Of a DNA stretch of 64,000 nt, positions 53,371-61,482 are shown one piece after another (position 1 is the stretch's first letter; every line of letters begins with the position of its first letter). The DNA is from Metallumcola ferriviriculae (lineage in GTDB: Bacteria > Bacillota > JADQBR01), in assembly GCF_035573695.1 (NCBI RefSeq), contig NZ_CP121694.1, positions 3,542,001 to 3,606,000 on the forward strand, read 5' to 3'. The translations under genes were made by a program, and so were the position numbers. The notes beneath the pieces were generated by a model. That model saw only the letters and a program-made list of their open reading frames with translations, had not been told where the DNA came from and did not search any database.

Positions 53371-53745
53371 TTAAACTTTTTCATCTACCATAATTCCAGC
53401 AAGCTCCCACATTTTAGCAACCATATCTAAAATTTTCTCCGGCGGGATCTCACGGATGACCTCGTCTGTCTCAGTATTAACAACCTTTACCATAATTTCC
53501 TTTGTAGCTTCATGAATGGAAAACTCAAACCTAGTCTTATAAGATTTTAAAGACTTATTGGCGGTTTCAATAGCCGCAATAAACTCATTGTCCTTAATAC
53601 CAGGTTGTCTCGCTTGTCTTGGTTGCCCTTCTTTATTTTGGGTTTCCGATTTTTTATGCTTATCCTTTTGAACTTCCTGGGTCCCCTGAATTTTTCTTTT
53701 TTCAGGCAATCTTGGTTGACCAACAGCAGCACTGCTGATGTCCAT
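53371..53745 (-). CDS. flaG: FlaG family protein
   Basis: 124 residues with a charged N-terminal half and the FlaG domain (TRFEFSIHEATKEIMVKVVNTETDEVIREIPPEKILDMVAKMWELAGIMVDEKV). The ATG has two close AAGGAG sites. It lies between csrA and fliD in the late operon. Confidence 0.92.
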   Translation of the reverse strand: MDISSAAVGQPRLPEKRKIQGTQEVQKDKHKKSETQNKEGQPRQARQPGIKDNEFIAAIETANKSLKSYKTRFEFSIHEATKEIMVKVVNTETDEVIREIPPEKILDMVAKMWELAGIMVDEKV

Positions 53746-53759
53746 ACTCCTTTACCTCC

Positions 53760-53990
53760 TTAATCCTGTTGGGGTTTGAAAGCTGAAAAATCTATTTCAA
53801 CGGCACCAATATCGTTGGCCGCTTTATTTTCACCTTTAACCGCTTCCATCAGTTCGCTTCTAATAATAGATACTTCCTTGGGCGCTTTAATCCCTAGCTT
53901 AACCTTGTTTCCCTCTATGGCTGCGACAAACACTTCAATTCCGCCGTTAATAACAACTCCTTGGTCTTTCTTTCTGGTTAAAATAAGCAT
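53760..53990 (-). CDS. csrA: CsrA, RNA-binding translation regulator
   Basis: 76 residues: MLILTRKKDQGVVINGGIEVFVAAIEGNKVKLGIKAPKEVSIIRSEL, with the RNA-contacting ends and the conserved Arg/Glu. It represses flagellin translation by binding GGA motifs in the leader; both sites are in this window. The ATG has a GGAGGTTAA site, 3 bp after the fliW stop. The C-terminal tail (about 55-76) is a little longer than the minimum. Confidence 0.98.
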   Translation of the reverse strand: MLILTRKKDQGVVINGGIEVFVAAIEGNKVKLGIKAPKEVSIIRSELMEAVKGENKAANDIGAVEIDFSAFKPQQD

Positions 53991-53993
53991 AAT

Positions 53994-54464
53994 TTAACCT
54001 CCACATTGGGCTGCCTGAGAAGTGGCGGGCTTATTTCTTGGGTTAAACAGCGGTTGTCTCACATGAAGATTCTCGTCTTCAAGCACTATTTGTTTCCCTT
54101 GTTTTCGCTGCCAGTTAATAAGCAACGGCCCTATCAGATTAGTGGTGGCATTTATAAAGCCCCCTGCAGGTATGGTGACAATGGTGTATATCAATACCTG
54201 CTCTTTGTTTTCAATTTCCAGTTCCTTAAGAAAAGTATCGTCAAGTTTTACCGAATAGTCCTTTTTAATCACGAAAGGATCCACCAATAAAAATGTTACC
54301 TCAGCACTATCCACCGATTGCAGCCATTTAAACAACGGATTTTCGGGAACATCCAGCAGCACGAACTGCTTTGCAGAATTAAACCCCAGCAGTCCTTCCT
54401 CGAAATTAATTACTGCGTTCTGATCGACTTCTAATTCTCCAAAACGTTTCGAAATCACTTTCAT
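53994..54464 (-). CDS. fliW: FliW, CsrA antagonist and flagellin-binding protein
   Basis: 156 residues with the FliW pattern FGELEVDQNAVINFEEGLLGFNSAKQFVLLD and LKWLQSVDSAEVTFLLVDPFVI-like core. It binds flagellin or CsrA in alternation. The start ATG 54464 is about ten bases after AGGTG; the GTG at 54473 abuts the SD. It is adjacent to csrA, as in Bacillus. Confidence 0.97.
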   Translation of the reverse strand: MKVISKRFGELEVDQNAVINFEEGLLGFNSAKQFVLLDVPENPLFKWLQSVDSAEVTFLLVDPFVIKKDYSVKLDDTFLKELEIENKEQVLIYTIVTIPAGGFINATTNLIGPLLINWQRKQGKQIVLEDENLHVRQPLFNPRNKPATSQAAQCGG

Positions 54465-54498
54465 AATCGCCACACACCTTTGGAAGGTATTTAAAAGT

Positions 54499-55386
54499 TT
54501 ATCTTAAGAAGTTAATCAAACTGGGCTGAATGGTTTTAGCCATTGCCGACAAAGCCGTTTGATAGATGTTTTGCTGCATTTGCAATTCAACAGCAATTTC
54601 CGCCACATCAATATCCTGAAACTGAGAAAGCAAGTTCTTGAAATTTATTTCATCCCTTGATATTCTTTCCTTAGCTAATTCCATCCGCCGAGATTTTGCG
54701 CCCATTTCAGACCTGCCCGTTAAAACCTTATCCAGCGAATCCTCAAGTTGTCCAATTACATCGGATGTAATCTTATCGGTGTCGGCATTATTTAAAGCAT
54801 CCTTTAGTTCCGTTAATGTATCAAAAATACCGCTGTCCATAAATACTTCTTTACCGGTAACATTAACGGCCATTTCCACACCGGGAGAAATCTCTCTTCT
54901 TATCTTGCCGCTATCACCATTGTAACTAACAGTATCGCCAGTTCTTTGGAATGGGTTGTCCCCTTTGGTTTTAAAACCGGCAAATATGTATCTACCACCT
55001 AAGGATGAATTGCCTATTGAAACCAGCTGCTCAATTAATTGGTCTACTTCCGCCGCAATCGCATCCCGTGAACCTTCTGCCAGTGCATCACTGGCACCTT
55101 CAACAGCTAATTCCTTAGATCTATGGATAATATTTGTTACATCATTTAAAGAAGAATCCGTAAAATCAAGCCAAGAAATGTTATCATCCACATTTTTTGT
55201 GTATTGAGTGATCTCCGCTAAAGTCCCGTTTAAATCCATCGCCCGGGTGGCCAGAATAGGATCATCAGACGGCCTGGAGATATTTTTACCCGAACCAAGT
55301 TGGTCCTGCAACCTGCTAAGCTTGTTGAGGTTTTGCTGAAGACTGTCCAAGGAATTCATCTTAATCATCTTATTCGTAACACGCAT
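54499..55386 (-). CDS. flgL: FlgL, hook-filament junction protein
   Basis: 295 residues: MRVTNKMIKMNSLDSLQQNLNKLSRLQDQLGSGKNISRPSDDPILATRAMDL and C-terminal DVAEIAVELQMQQNIYQTALSAMAKTIQPSLINFLR, flagellin-like ends. It joins FlgK to the filament. It lies 15 bp after flgK. Confidence 0.97.
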   Translation of the reverse strand: MRVTNKMIKMNSLDSLQQNLNKLSRLQDQLGSGKNISRPSDDPILATRAMDLNGTLAEITQYTKNVDDNISWLDFTDSSLNDVTNIIHRSKELAVEGASDALAEGSRDAIAAEVDQLIEQLVSIGNSSLGGRYIFAGFKTKGDNPFQRTGDTVSYNGDSGKIRREISPGVEMAVNVTGKEVFMDSGIFDTLTELKDALNNADTDKITSDVIGQLEDSLDKVLTGRSEMGAKSRRMELAKERISRDEINFKNLLSQFQDIDVAEIAVELQMQQNIYQTALSAMAKTIQPSLINFLR

Positions 55387-55401
55387 ATTTACCTCTCCTT
55401 A

Positions 55402-56808
55402 CTAACCCATCCGGTTAATGAGTACGTTAAGCATCTCATCAATGGCAGATACCACCTTGGCCGCTGCAGAAAAAGCATGCTGATACTGCATTAAGTTAGT
55501 CATTTCTTCATCTAAGGAGACCCCGGCCACCGCCTCCTGTCGCACCTGCAGCTGCTGCTTCATTGCATCAATATTTTCCACCATACGATTGGCCTCTTGA
55601 GCATTGACGCCTAAACGTGAAATATCATCCGTATAGAATTCATCAAATGTTGCAGTATCGCCATTCAATACTGCTGCCTGCTTAAGTTGGGCAATTTCTA
55701 AGGCAATACTGCCATCTCCGGCACTGTCAGCTAAAGATGCCGCAGCTAATTTCCCAGGGTCATTTAATATCTGATCACTCACCTTAATATTGGCAGCCGC
55801 CGAATAATTATCAGGTGTCGGTGAAGGCAATGACTCGAAGAAATTATTGCCCGTATTGTCAACATCATCGGTTAAGTCAAACCCGGAACGATGCAGCGTG
55901 TTAACTTTATCAATTAGGACAGCCGCCAAAGTATCAAGATTATTCAAATAGGTATCTTTAATTTCCTGGCGTACATCCAGCAGACCCTTAAGCTTCCCAC
56001 CGCTGATAGTAAGATCTTCAGTTGGGGCACCTGCCCATTTCACCTCTATGCCGGCATCATTTCTGTCTAATGTCAGTCCCTGAAAGTCGGTCCCGGATAC
56101 TAATGGCCGCCCGCCCACATAGATGTCCACCATGCCACTTTCTGTGGGCTGTACCTGGATTCCCACCAATTGGGAAAGCTGATCTATCAGCAATGTCCGC
56201 TTATCCAGCAGGTCATTAGGCGCCTGATTACCCGTCTGGCTGCTGCGGATTTGTCCGTTCAATTGGGCAATTTGATCTAGTTTAGTATTTATGTCCTGCA
56301 CAGTTTTTCCTGCCGAATCTTCAATGCTCTCAACAATATTTGTTAAGTCGGAATGTACTTTATTGATTCCGCTTGCCAAAGCATTGGCATTTTGAACCAA
56401 ACTGACCCTCACTGCGGAATTCTCTGGGTTTTTGCTCAGCTCCTGCCATCCATCCCAGAATTGCGTCATCATATTGGCAAGACCATTGTCAGATGGTTCC
56501 ATATATGTTAGCTCCACCTGACCCAGCATATCTTGTTTAGCTTCCCAAAAGCCCAACTGAGTATTATTCGATTGGCTCTGAGCATCCAAAAAATCATCCC
56601 GCATGCGTCTTACGGTCGCCACATCCACTCCGGTGCCGAGACGCAAATCCCCGATCTCAATGGAACGGTCCTGAACCAGAACTGCCTGCTGTCGAGAATA
56701 GCCCTCCGTATTGGCGTTGGCAATGTTATGACCGGTCACTTCCATTCCTTTTTGCTGGGCTTGCAGCCCTTTAAGTGCGATATTCAAACCAAAAAAAGAA
56801 GAACTCAT
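55402..56808 (-). CDS. flgK: FlgK, hook-filament junction protein
   Basis: 468 residues: SSSFFGLNIALKGLQAQQKGMEVTGHNIANANTEGYSRQQAVL and C-terminal GVSLDEEMTNLMQYQHAFSAAAKVVSAIDEMLNVLI. Two adjacent ATGs exist (56811 and 56808); the second has the better spacing from GGCGGTG. It lies 11 bp after flgN. Confidence 0.97.
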   Translation of the reverse strand: MSSSFFGLNIALKGLQAQQKGMEVTGHNIANANTEGYSRQQAVLVQDRSIEIGDLRLGTGVDVATVRRMRDDFLDAQSQSNNTQLGFWEAKQDMLGQVELTYMEPSDNGLANMMTQFWDGWQELSKNPENSAVRVSLVQNANALASGINKVHSDLTNIVESIEDSAGKTVQDINTKLDQIAQLNGQIRSSQTGNQAPNDLLDKRTLLIDQLSQLVGIQVQPTESGMVDIYVGGRPLVSGTDFQGLTLDRNDAGIEVKWAGAPTEDLTISGGKLKGLLDVRQEIKDTYLNNLDTLAAVLIDKVNTLHRSGFDLTDDVDNTGNNFFESLPSPTPDNYSAAANIKVSDQILNDPGKLAAASLADSAGDGSIALEIAQLKQAAVLNGDTATFDEFYTDDISRLGVNAQEANRMVENIDAMKQQLQVRQEAVAGVSLDEEMTNLMQYQHAFSAAAKVVSAIDEMLNVLINRMG

Positions 56809-56819
56809 CATTTCACCGC

Positions 56820-57311
56820 CTAAACAGTTTGGTCAAGTCTAGATGCATTGTTAGCTAACTTAACGGCACCACTTTCCTGATAAGTAGTTTTCCGTTGGGG
56901 TAATATCACTGATAACATCTTATTGGCATAGCCAAGAGACTGCTTAATAAGTAATTTATTAGTTTCATTTAAGGCACCCAGTTGGTAATAACGCTTTTTC
57001 ATGCCTTCCGCCAAAAACTGAAGTCCCGCAGGTACGCTTACACCGGCTGCTTTAATCAGTTCAGTTAAGCGAACATTTTCGTCTTCAAAAGAAAGTTCCC
57101 CCGCCAATCTCTTTTCCAAAACCAGCCGTTCCTTTTCTAAATTTGCCAATTTATTACCTGCCTGCTGCTGTGTATTTACCAGCTGCATCAATCCTTGAAC
57201 ATCAGAGTTAATAAGCAATTGGGTTTCAGTTTCTGCCAACTCAACCAGCTCGTCAATAATTTCTCGTTCCTTTTTTAATGCTCCCATTAATTCTTCAAAG
57301 GTCTGCTCCAT
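56820..57311 (-). CDS. flgN: FlgN, FlgK/FlgL export chaperone
   Basis: 163 residues, all helical: TFEELMGALKKEREIIDELVELAETETQLLINSDVQGLMQLVNTQQQ, as in FlgN. It escorts FlgK and FlgL. Its ATG overlaps the flgM stop by one base (TGATG). Confidence 0.9.
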   Translation of the reverse strand: MEQTFEELMGALKKEREIIDELVELAETETQLLINSDVQGLMQLVNTQQQAGNKLANLEKERLVLEKRLAGELSFEDENVRLTELIKAAGVSVPAGLQFLAEGMKKRYYQLGALNETNKLLIKQSLGYANKMLSVILPQRKTTYQESGAVKLANNASRLDQTV

Positions 57312-57604
57312 CAGGAATCACCCTTCTTTGCGTTAATATTCTGCAGCATCTTGGCCGCTAGAGCTTCCACCGGAACCTGGTAAACACCCTTCTGCACACT
57401 ATCTTTTAAACTTGCAACTTTCTCCTGCCGCACTTCCGGAAGTTCCATCACTTTTTTTGTCAAACCCAGTAATTCCTTGGCGGCTTGTGATATTTCCACC
57501 CTATCTGCCTCTTCGTGCATTGTTTTTTGTGGGTTATGCCGTTCTTGCGCCTTTTGTTGATAAATTTTTGCCAGCTTCAAATGTGACTGATCATAAATTT
57601 TCAT
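57311..57604 (-). CDS. flgM: FlgM, anti-sigma-28 factor
   Basis: 97 residues. The C-terminal half has the sigma-binding pattern ADRVEISQAAKELL and VASLKDSVQKGVYQVPVEALAAKML, typical of FlgM. It inhibits SigD until it is removed. It is the first gene of the late operon, itself transcribed by sigma-28, so it forms a negative feedback loop. ATG 57604 follows GGGGTGA; the upstream in-frame start at 57649 overlaps the promoter. Confidence 0.95.
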   Translation of the reverse strand: MKIYDQSHLKLAKIYQQKAQERHNPQKTMHEEADRVEISQAAKELLGLTKKVMELPEVRQEKVASLKDSVQKGVYQVPVEALAAKMLQNINAKKGDS

Positions 57605-57639
57605 GCTTATCACCCCGCCTAAAACGTCCTCTAATAAAA

Positions 57640-57666
57640 TAATCGGCATAGTTTAGAAAAACTTTA
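57640..57666 (-). promoter_or_regulatory. Sigma-28 promoter of the flgM late operon
   Basis: On the minus strand TAAA (57666-57663), 15 bases, then GCCGATTA (57647-57640), a near-perfect match to TAAA-N15-GCCGATAT. It starts nine bases after the cheB stop codon and about 36 bases upstream of the flgM start. Confidence 0.95.
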
Positions 57667-57674
57667 GCCGATTT

Positions 57675-58718
57675 TTACACTAACCTAATAACTTCTTGAG
57701 AAATTTTTACTAAGGGAAATACGGCATTTGTCTGGCCTGCTTCAAAAACAGCTCTAGGCATCCCGTATACCACGCAGCTTTCTTCGTCTTGGGCAATCAC
57801 TGTACCGCCTTTTTCCTTAATCAATGTGGCACCCTGCGTTCCGTCATTCCCCATTCCAGTTAAAATGACACCCAAAGTTCGTGATTGAAAAGTATTGGCT
57901 GCAGATGTCATTGTTACATCCACTGACGGCTTAAATAAAGTTTGATAGTTAACGTTATCCTTCAATAAAATTTTGACAGTGCCAGCATTTTTTTCAAGCA
58001 AAAGCTGTTTTCCCGCTGGGGCGACCAAAACAGTGCCGCGCATTACCTCATCCCCGTTGGCTGCCTCTTTAACCTTTAATTCACTGCTCTTATCAAGTCT
58101 TTCTGCTAAAGGACCCGTGAATCCCGGCGGCATATGCTGCACCACTATGATAGGCACAGAGAACGTTCGCGGGAATTTAGGTATGACCTGTTGCAGCGCT
58201 GAAGGCCCGCCTGTAGAGGTACCTATGATCACAACCGAAAAAAGGCCTGTCTGGGAGTATGAGCGTACAGGTATCACATCCTGTCTACCACCTGATGTAC
58301 ATTTCTGTACGGCGGCGGATGCTGCTCCTTTTACCTTAGTAGTTAAGGTACTCGCTAAATCTTCCACACCGGCCCCTGGTGCCGGTTTAGTGATAAAGTC
58401 TACTGCACCAGCTTCCAAAGCTTCTATCGTTTCCCGTGTCCCTCTTGCTGTTAGTCCGCTCAACATAATAACAGGCACGGGATTAACGGCCATTATTTTT
58501 TTTACCGCAGTTAATCCATCCATTACCGGCATTTCTACATCCATTGTGACTACGTCTGGACTTAACCGGCTCAACTTTTGCAGCGCATCTTGGCCGTTGC
58601 GAGCAATACCCACTACCCTAATGGCCGCATCGTCATTTAAAATCTGTGTTAGAATGTTTCTCATTACCGCAGAGTCGTCCACTACCAAAACCTTGATTGG
58701 TTCAGTTCGCTTTACCAT
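57675..58718 (-). CDS. cheB: CheB, receptor methylesterase
   Basis: 347 residues. Receiver domain with D15/D14 and phospho-acceptor D60 (VVTMDVEMPVMDG), then the methylesterase with the catalytic Ser in GTSTGGPSAL, His in VVQHMPPGFT and Asp in GMGNDGTQGA. It removes methyl groups from receptors when phosphorylated by CheA. The ATG at 58718 is ten bases after GGGAG; the TTG at 58745 lies upstream of that site. It overlaps cheA by 17 bp. Confidence 0.97.
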   Translation of the reverse strand: MVKRTEPIKVLVVDDSAVMRNILTQILNDDAAIRVVGIARNGQDALQKLSRLSPDVVTMDVEMPVMDGLTAVKKIMAVNPVPVIMLSGLTARGTRETIEALEAGAVDFITKPAPGAGVEDLASTLTTKVKGAASAAVQKCTSGGRQDVIPVRSYSQTGLFSVVIIGTSTGGPSALQQVIPKFPRTFSVPIIVVQHMPPGFTGPLAERLDKSSELKVKEAANGDEVMRGTVLVAPAGKQLLLEKNAGTVKILLKDNVNYQTLFKPSVDVTMTSAANTFQSRTLGVILTGMGNDGTQGATLIKEKGGTVIAQDEESCVVYGMPRAVFEAGQTNAVFPLVKISQEVIRLV

Positions 58719-60780
58719 AGTTGTTAATCGCTCCCGTTTGCTCAACCAAACCCCGTATGTCGAGAATTAATGCCACCTTACCGTCTCCCATAATAGTAGT
58801 TCCTGCCAACCCCGGTACCTGTCCGATATATTCACCTAGAGACTTAATTACTATTTCCTGTTCTCCCAACAAACCATCTACTACAAAACCAACCTTTTTC
58901 TCCGAAATTCCCGCTACTACCACCTGGAGTTTAGAACTTTCCTTAGCTTTGCTTTTCGTTTCCCAGCCAAGCACCTTTGCGAGACTAAATAACGGCAAAA
59001 CATGCCCCCGTACCAAAGTAACTTGGCGTTTTTGCATTGAATATATTTTTTCCTGTTCTACATTTATAATTTCTACCACATTGACCAAGGGAAATGCCAA
59101 AACGCTATCACAAACCTGAACCAATAGCGAACGGTTGATGGCTAATGTTAAGGGTAAGGTAATATTAAAAGTAGTACCCTTACCAACACTAGTATCAATG
59201 GAAATACGTCCGTTAATTCTCTCTATATGCGCCCTAACGATATCCATACCCACACCCCGCCCGGAAACATCACTAACCTCACTGGCCGTGGAAAAACCGG
59301 GATAAAAAATCAAATTTATCACTTCCTGATCCGGCATGCGTGCGGCGACATCTACATCAATTATCCCTATGGCTATGGCTTTTTGACGCACCTTTTCGGG
59401 ATCAATCCCTCCACCGTCATCACTAACGGTAATAACTATCTGATTCTCCTCATGAAACGCATTCAGCTTGACAATCCCCTGCGCCGGCTTACCAGTTTTT
59501 ATTCTTTTTTCATGATTCTCGATACCATGGTCGACACAGTTCCTCAAGAGATGAATTAACGGGTCAGTAATTTCTTCTATCACCGTTCGGTCAAGTTCCG
59601 TCTCCTGACCTTCAACCACGAAATTTATCTCCTTACCTGCCTTCTTAGCCAAATCCCGAACCATTCGGGGAAAACGATTGAACACTCGCTCTATAGGCAG
59701 CATCCGCGCTTTCATAATCTCTTCCTGCAGGTCGGTAGTAATCCTGCCAATATGGGTAGATATCTCTTCCATGTTTTCAGCCAAATGCCCACCAAGATGT
59801 TCTTTAATACTGATACCTACATCCGCCAGTCTAGTGCGGTCAATTACCAATTCACCAACCAGGTTCATAAGACTTTCCAACCGCTTTACATCTACCCGCA
59901 CCGTTTGACTAACCTTACGGTTTGCTGCAGCTGCAGCAGCAGCTTTAGTTTGCTGTGCCTTTGATTCGTTCTCAATCCCACTCTTTTCCTTTAGGCCTTT
60001 TGCCTCATTTTCGCTTACGTCGTAGTTATCCAAATGAATTGGTTGAACCGTGACATTTTCAATTTCCGAAATGGAGTTAATCATATCTCGAATTTGAGCA
60101 GCGTTAGCCTGAGAAATAAAGACCAGCTCAAAAGAGTAGTCAAATTTTTCGTCTTCAATCTCTTCAGTGGACGGAATTGTTTTTATGACCTCTCCTAACT
60201 CCTCCAGATTATTGAATACTAGGTACGCTCTAACGGATTTCATCTGACAATCGCTAGCTAGTTCCACCTTAATGTTAAAAGTGTTAAAGTCGCTTTTTCT
60301 TGCGGAATTGAGGAGGTTTCGCTCAACTTCATCATAGTCATTTGTGAAATTTGAGTCATCTGAAGATGGGGTAGAGTTTGCACCCGCAATCTCACCATCA
60401 AACCTTTGCAGCTTAGCCACCAAGTCATCAATCTCTATCTGGCGGTCGTCACCATCACTAATTTCTGATTTTAGCAGTTCCAAAGTATCCAAGCATTCCA
60501 ACAAGGTATCTACCAGTTCCCGATTAAAATCCATTTCTCCACTGCGCACTCTATCCAGCAGGTTCTCCATTTCATGGGTTAGGTGCGCCATCTTATCAAA
60601 ACCCATGGATGCCGAGGCCCCTTTTATCGTATGAGCAGCCCGAAAAACCTGGTTTAACAGTGTCTGGTCCGAACCACTTTGTTCAAGTTTAACAAGTCCT
60701 TCGCTCATCATTTGCAGCTGTTCTTCCGCCTCATCCAAAAAAACACCTAGGTATTGAGACATATCATCAAAAGAACTCAT
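58702..60780 (-). CDS. cheA: CheA, chemotaxis histidine kinase
   Basis: 692 residues: HPt domain with phospho-acceptor His50 (FRAAHTIKGASASMGF), a P2-like CheY/CheB-binding region (about 155-240), dimerisation domain (about 290-350), ATPase core (HLLRNCVDHGIENHEKRIKTGKP, VSDDGGGIDP, GRGVGMDIV) and C-terminal CheW-like domain (about 535-685). It phosphorylates CheY and CheB. The ATG is preceded by GGGGAGGAT. It lies 45 bp after cheW. Confidence 0.97.
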   Translation of the reverse strand: MSSFDDMSQYLGVFLDEAEEQLQMMSEGLVKLEQSGSDQTLLNQVFRAAHTIKGASASMGFDKMAHLTHEMENLLDRVRSGEMDFNRELVDTLLECLDTLELLKSEISDGDDRQIEIDDLVAKLQRFDGEIAGANSTPSSDDSNFTNDYDEVERNLLNSARKSDFNTFNIKVELASDCQMKSVRAYLVFNNLEELGEVIKTIPSTEEIEDEKFDYSFELVFISQANAAQIRDMINSISEIENVTVQPIHLDNYDVSENEAKGLKEKSGIENESKAQQTKAAAAAAANRKVSQTVRVDVKRLESLMNLVGELVIDRTRLADVGISIKEHLGGHLAENMEEISTHIGRITTDLQEEIMKARMLPIERVFNRFPRMVRDLAKKAGKEINFVVEGQETELDRTVIEEITDPLIHLLRNCVDHGIENHEKRIKTGKPAQGIVKLNAFHEENQIVITVSDDGGGIDPEKVRQKAIAIGIIDVDVAARMPDQEVINLIFYPGFSTASEVSDVSGRGVGMDIVRAHIERINGRISIDTSVGKGTTFNITLPLTLAINRSLLVQVCDSVLAFPLVNVVEIINVEQEKIYSMQKRQVTLVRGHVLPLFSLAKVLGWETKSKAKESSKLQVVVAGISEKKVGFVVDGLLGEQEIVIKSLGEYIGQVPGLAGTTIMGDGKVALILDIRGLVEQTGAINNYGKAN

Positions 60781-60825
60781 ATTCCTATCCTCCCCGTGTT
60801 TCCAGGTTGTCCATCCGGGCCTAGC

Positions 60826-61323
60826 TTACTCCTGGGCAGCAGCCACTTCCTGGAAACTTTCTTCACTTATTTGTGCCTTCTCCTCCTGCCTTAATACCCT
60901 GTTCAAGTCAAGAAGGATAATAATTTGGTCGTCTAATTTTCCTACCCCTTGCAGATACTCAAGGTCTACGCTGGAAATCACAGCCGGTGGCGGCTCAATG
61001 CTATCTACCGGTAAACGCAGCACTTCAGACACTGAATCTACTATCATCCCTACCGTCATGTCGTCCACTTCCACAACGATAATGCGGGTGTTATTTGTTT
61101 TTTCAACCAAATCTAAGCCAAAACGTTTTCTCAAATCTATTACAGGAACAATTCTACCCCGAAGGTTAATGACCCCTTCCACAAATTCTGGCGTTCTGGG
61201 AACTTCCGTGATGCCCTGAATACGAATAATTTCATGAACAGCAGAAATATCAATACCATATGTTTCGGTACTTAAATTAAATACGACTAATTGTCTTTCC
61301 ACAATCGAATTACCTTTTGTCAT
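60826..61323 (-). CDS. cheW: CheW, receptor-kinase coupling protein
   Basis: 165 residues, a single CheW domain (QLVVFNLSTETYGIDISAVHEIIRIQGITEVPRTPEFVEGVINLRGRIVPVIDLRKRFGL). It couples receptors to CheA. The ATG has a GGAGGTTC site. It opens the cheW-cheA-cheB unit. Confidence 0.97.
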   Translation of the reverse strand: MTKGNSIVERQLVVFNLSTETYGIDISAVHEIIRIQGITEVPRTPEFVEGVINLRGRIVPVIDLRKRFGLDLVEKTNNTRIIVVEVDDMTVGMIVDSVSEVLRLPVDSIEPPPAVISSVDLEYLQGVGKLDDQIIILLDLNRVLRQEEKAQISEESFQEVAAAQE

Positions 61324-61355
61324 TGAAAGAACCTCCTACCATGCTTTTTTATAGT

Positions 61356-61379
61356 TTTGATAGAATTAATTCCATCAAA
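61356..61379. promoter_or_regulatory. 24-bp palindrome upstream of cheW
   Basis: TTTGAT-n-GAATTAATTC-n-ATCAAA is symmetrical except for one base pair (position 7/18). It lies 33 bases upstream of the cheW start, within or beside where a promoter must be. It has the form of a dimeric repressor or activator site, or it forms a short RNA hairpin. Confidence 0.5.
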
Positions 61380-61437
61380 CCTGATAAAATCCCTCTTTTT
61401 TGGCATCTTTTGTTAATAATACGACAAAGTATTTTTC

Positions 61438-61468
61438 AAAAAAAACGAGACTGCTTTAAATAGCCCCG
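61438..61468 (-). terminator. Terminator after the M1-type peptidase gene
   Basis: On the minus strand CGGGGCT (61468-61462) pairs with AGTCTCG (61452-61446), with two G-U pairs and a 9-base loop, followed by eight T residues. It lies 14 bases after the peptidase stop. Confidence 0.8.
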
Positions 61469-61482
61469 CGGTTCAAAATATA

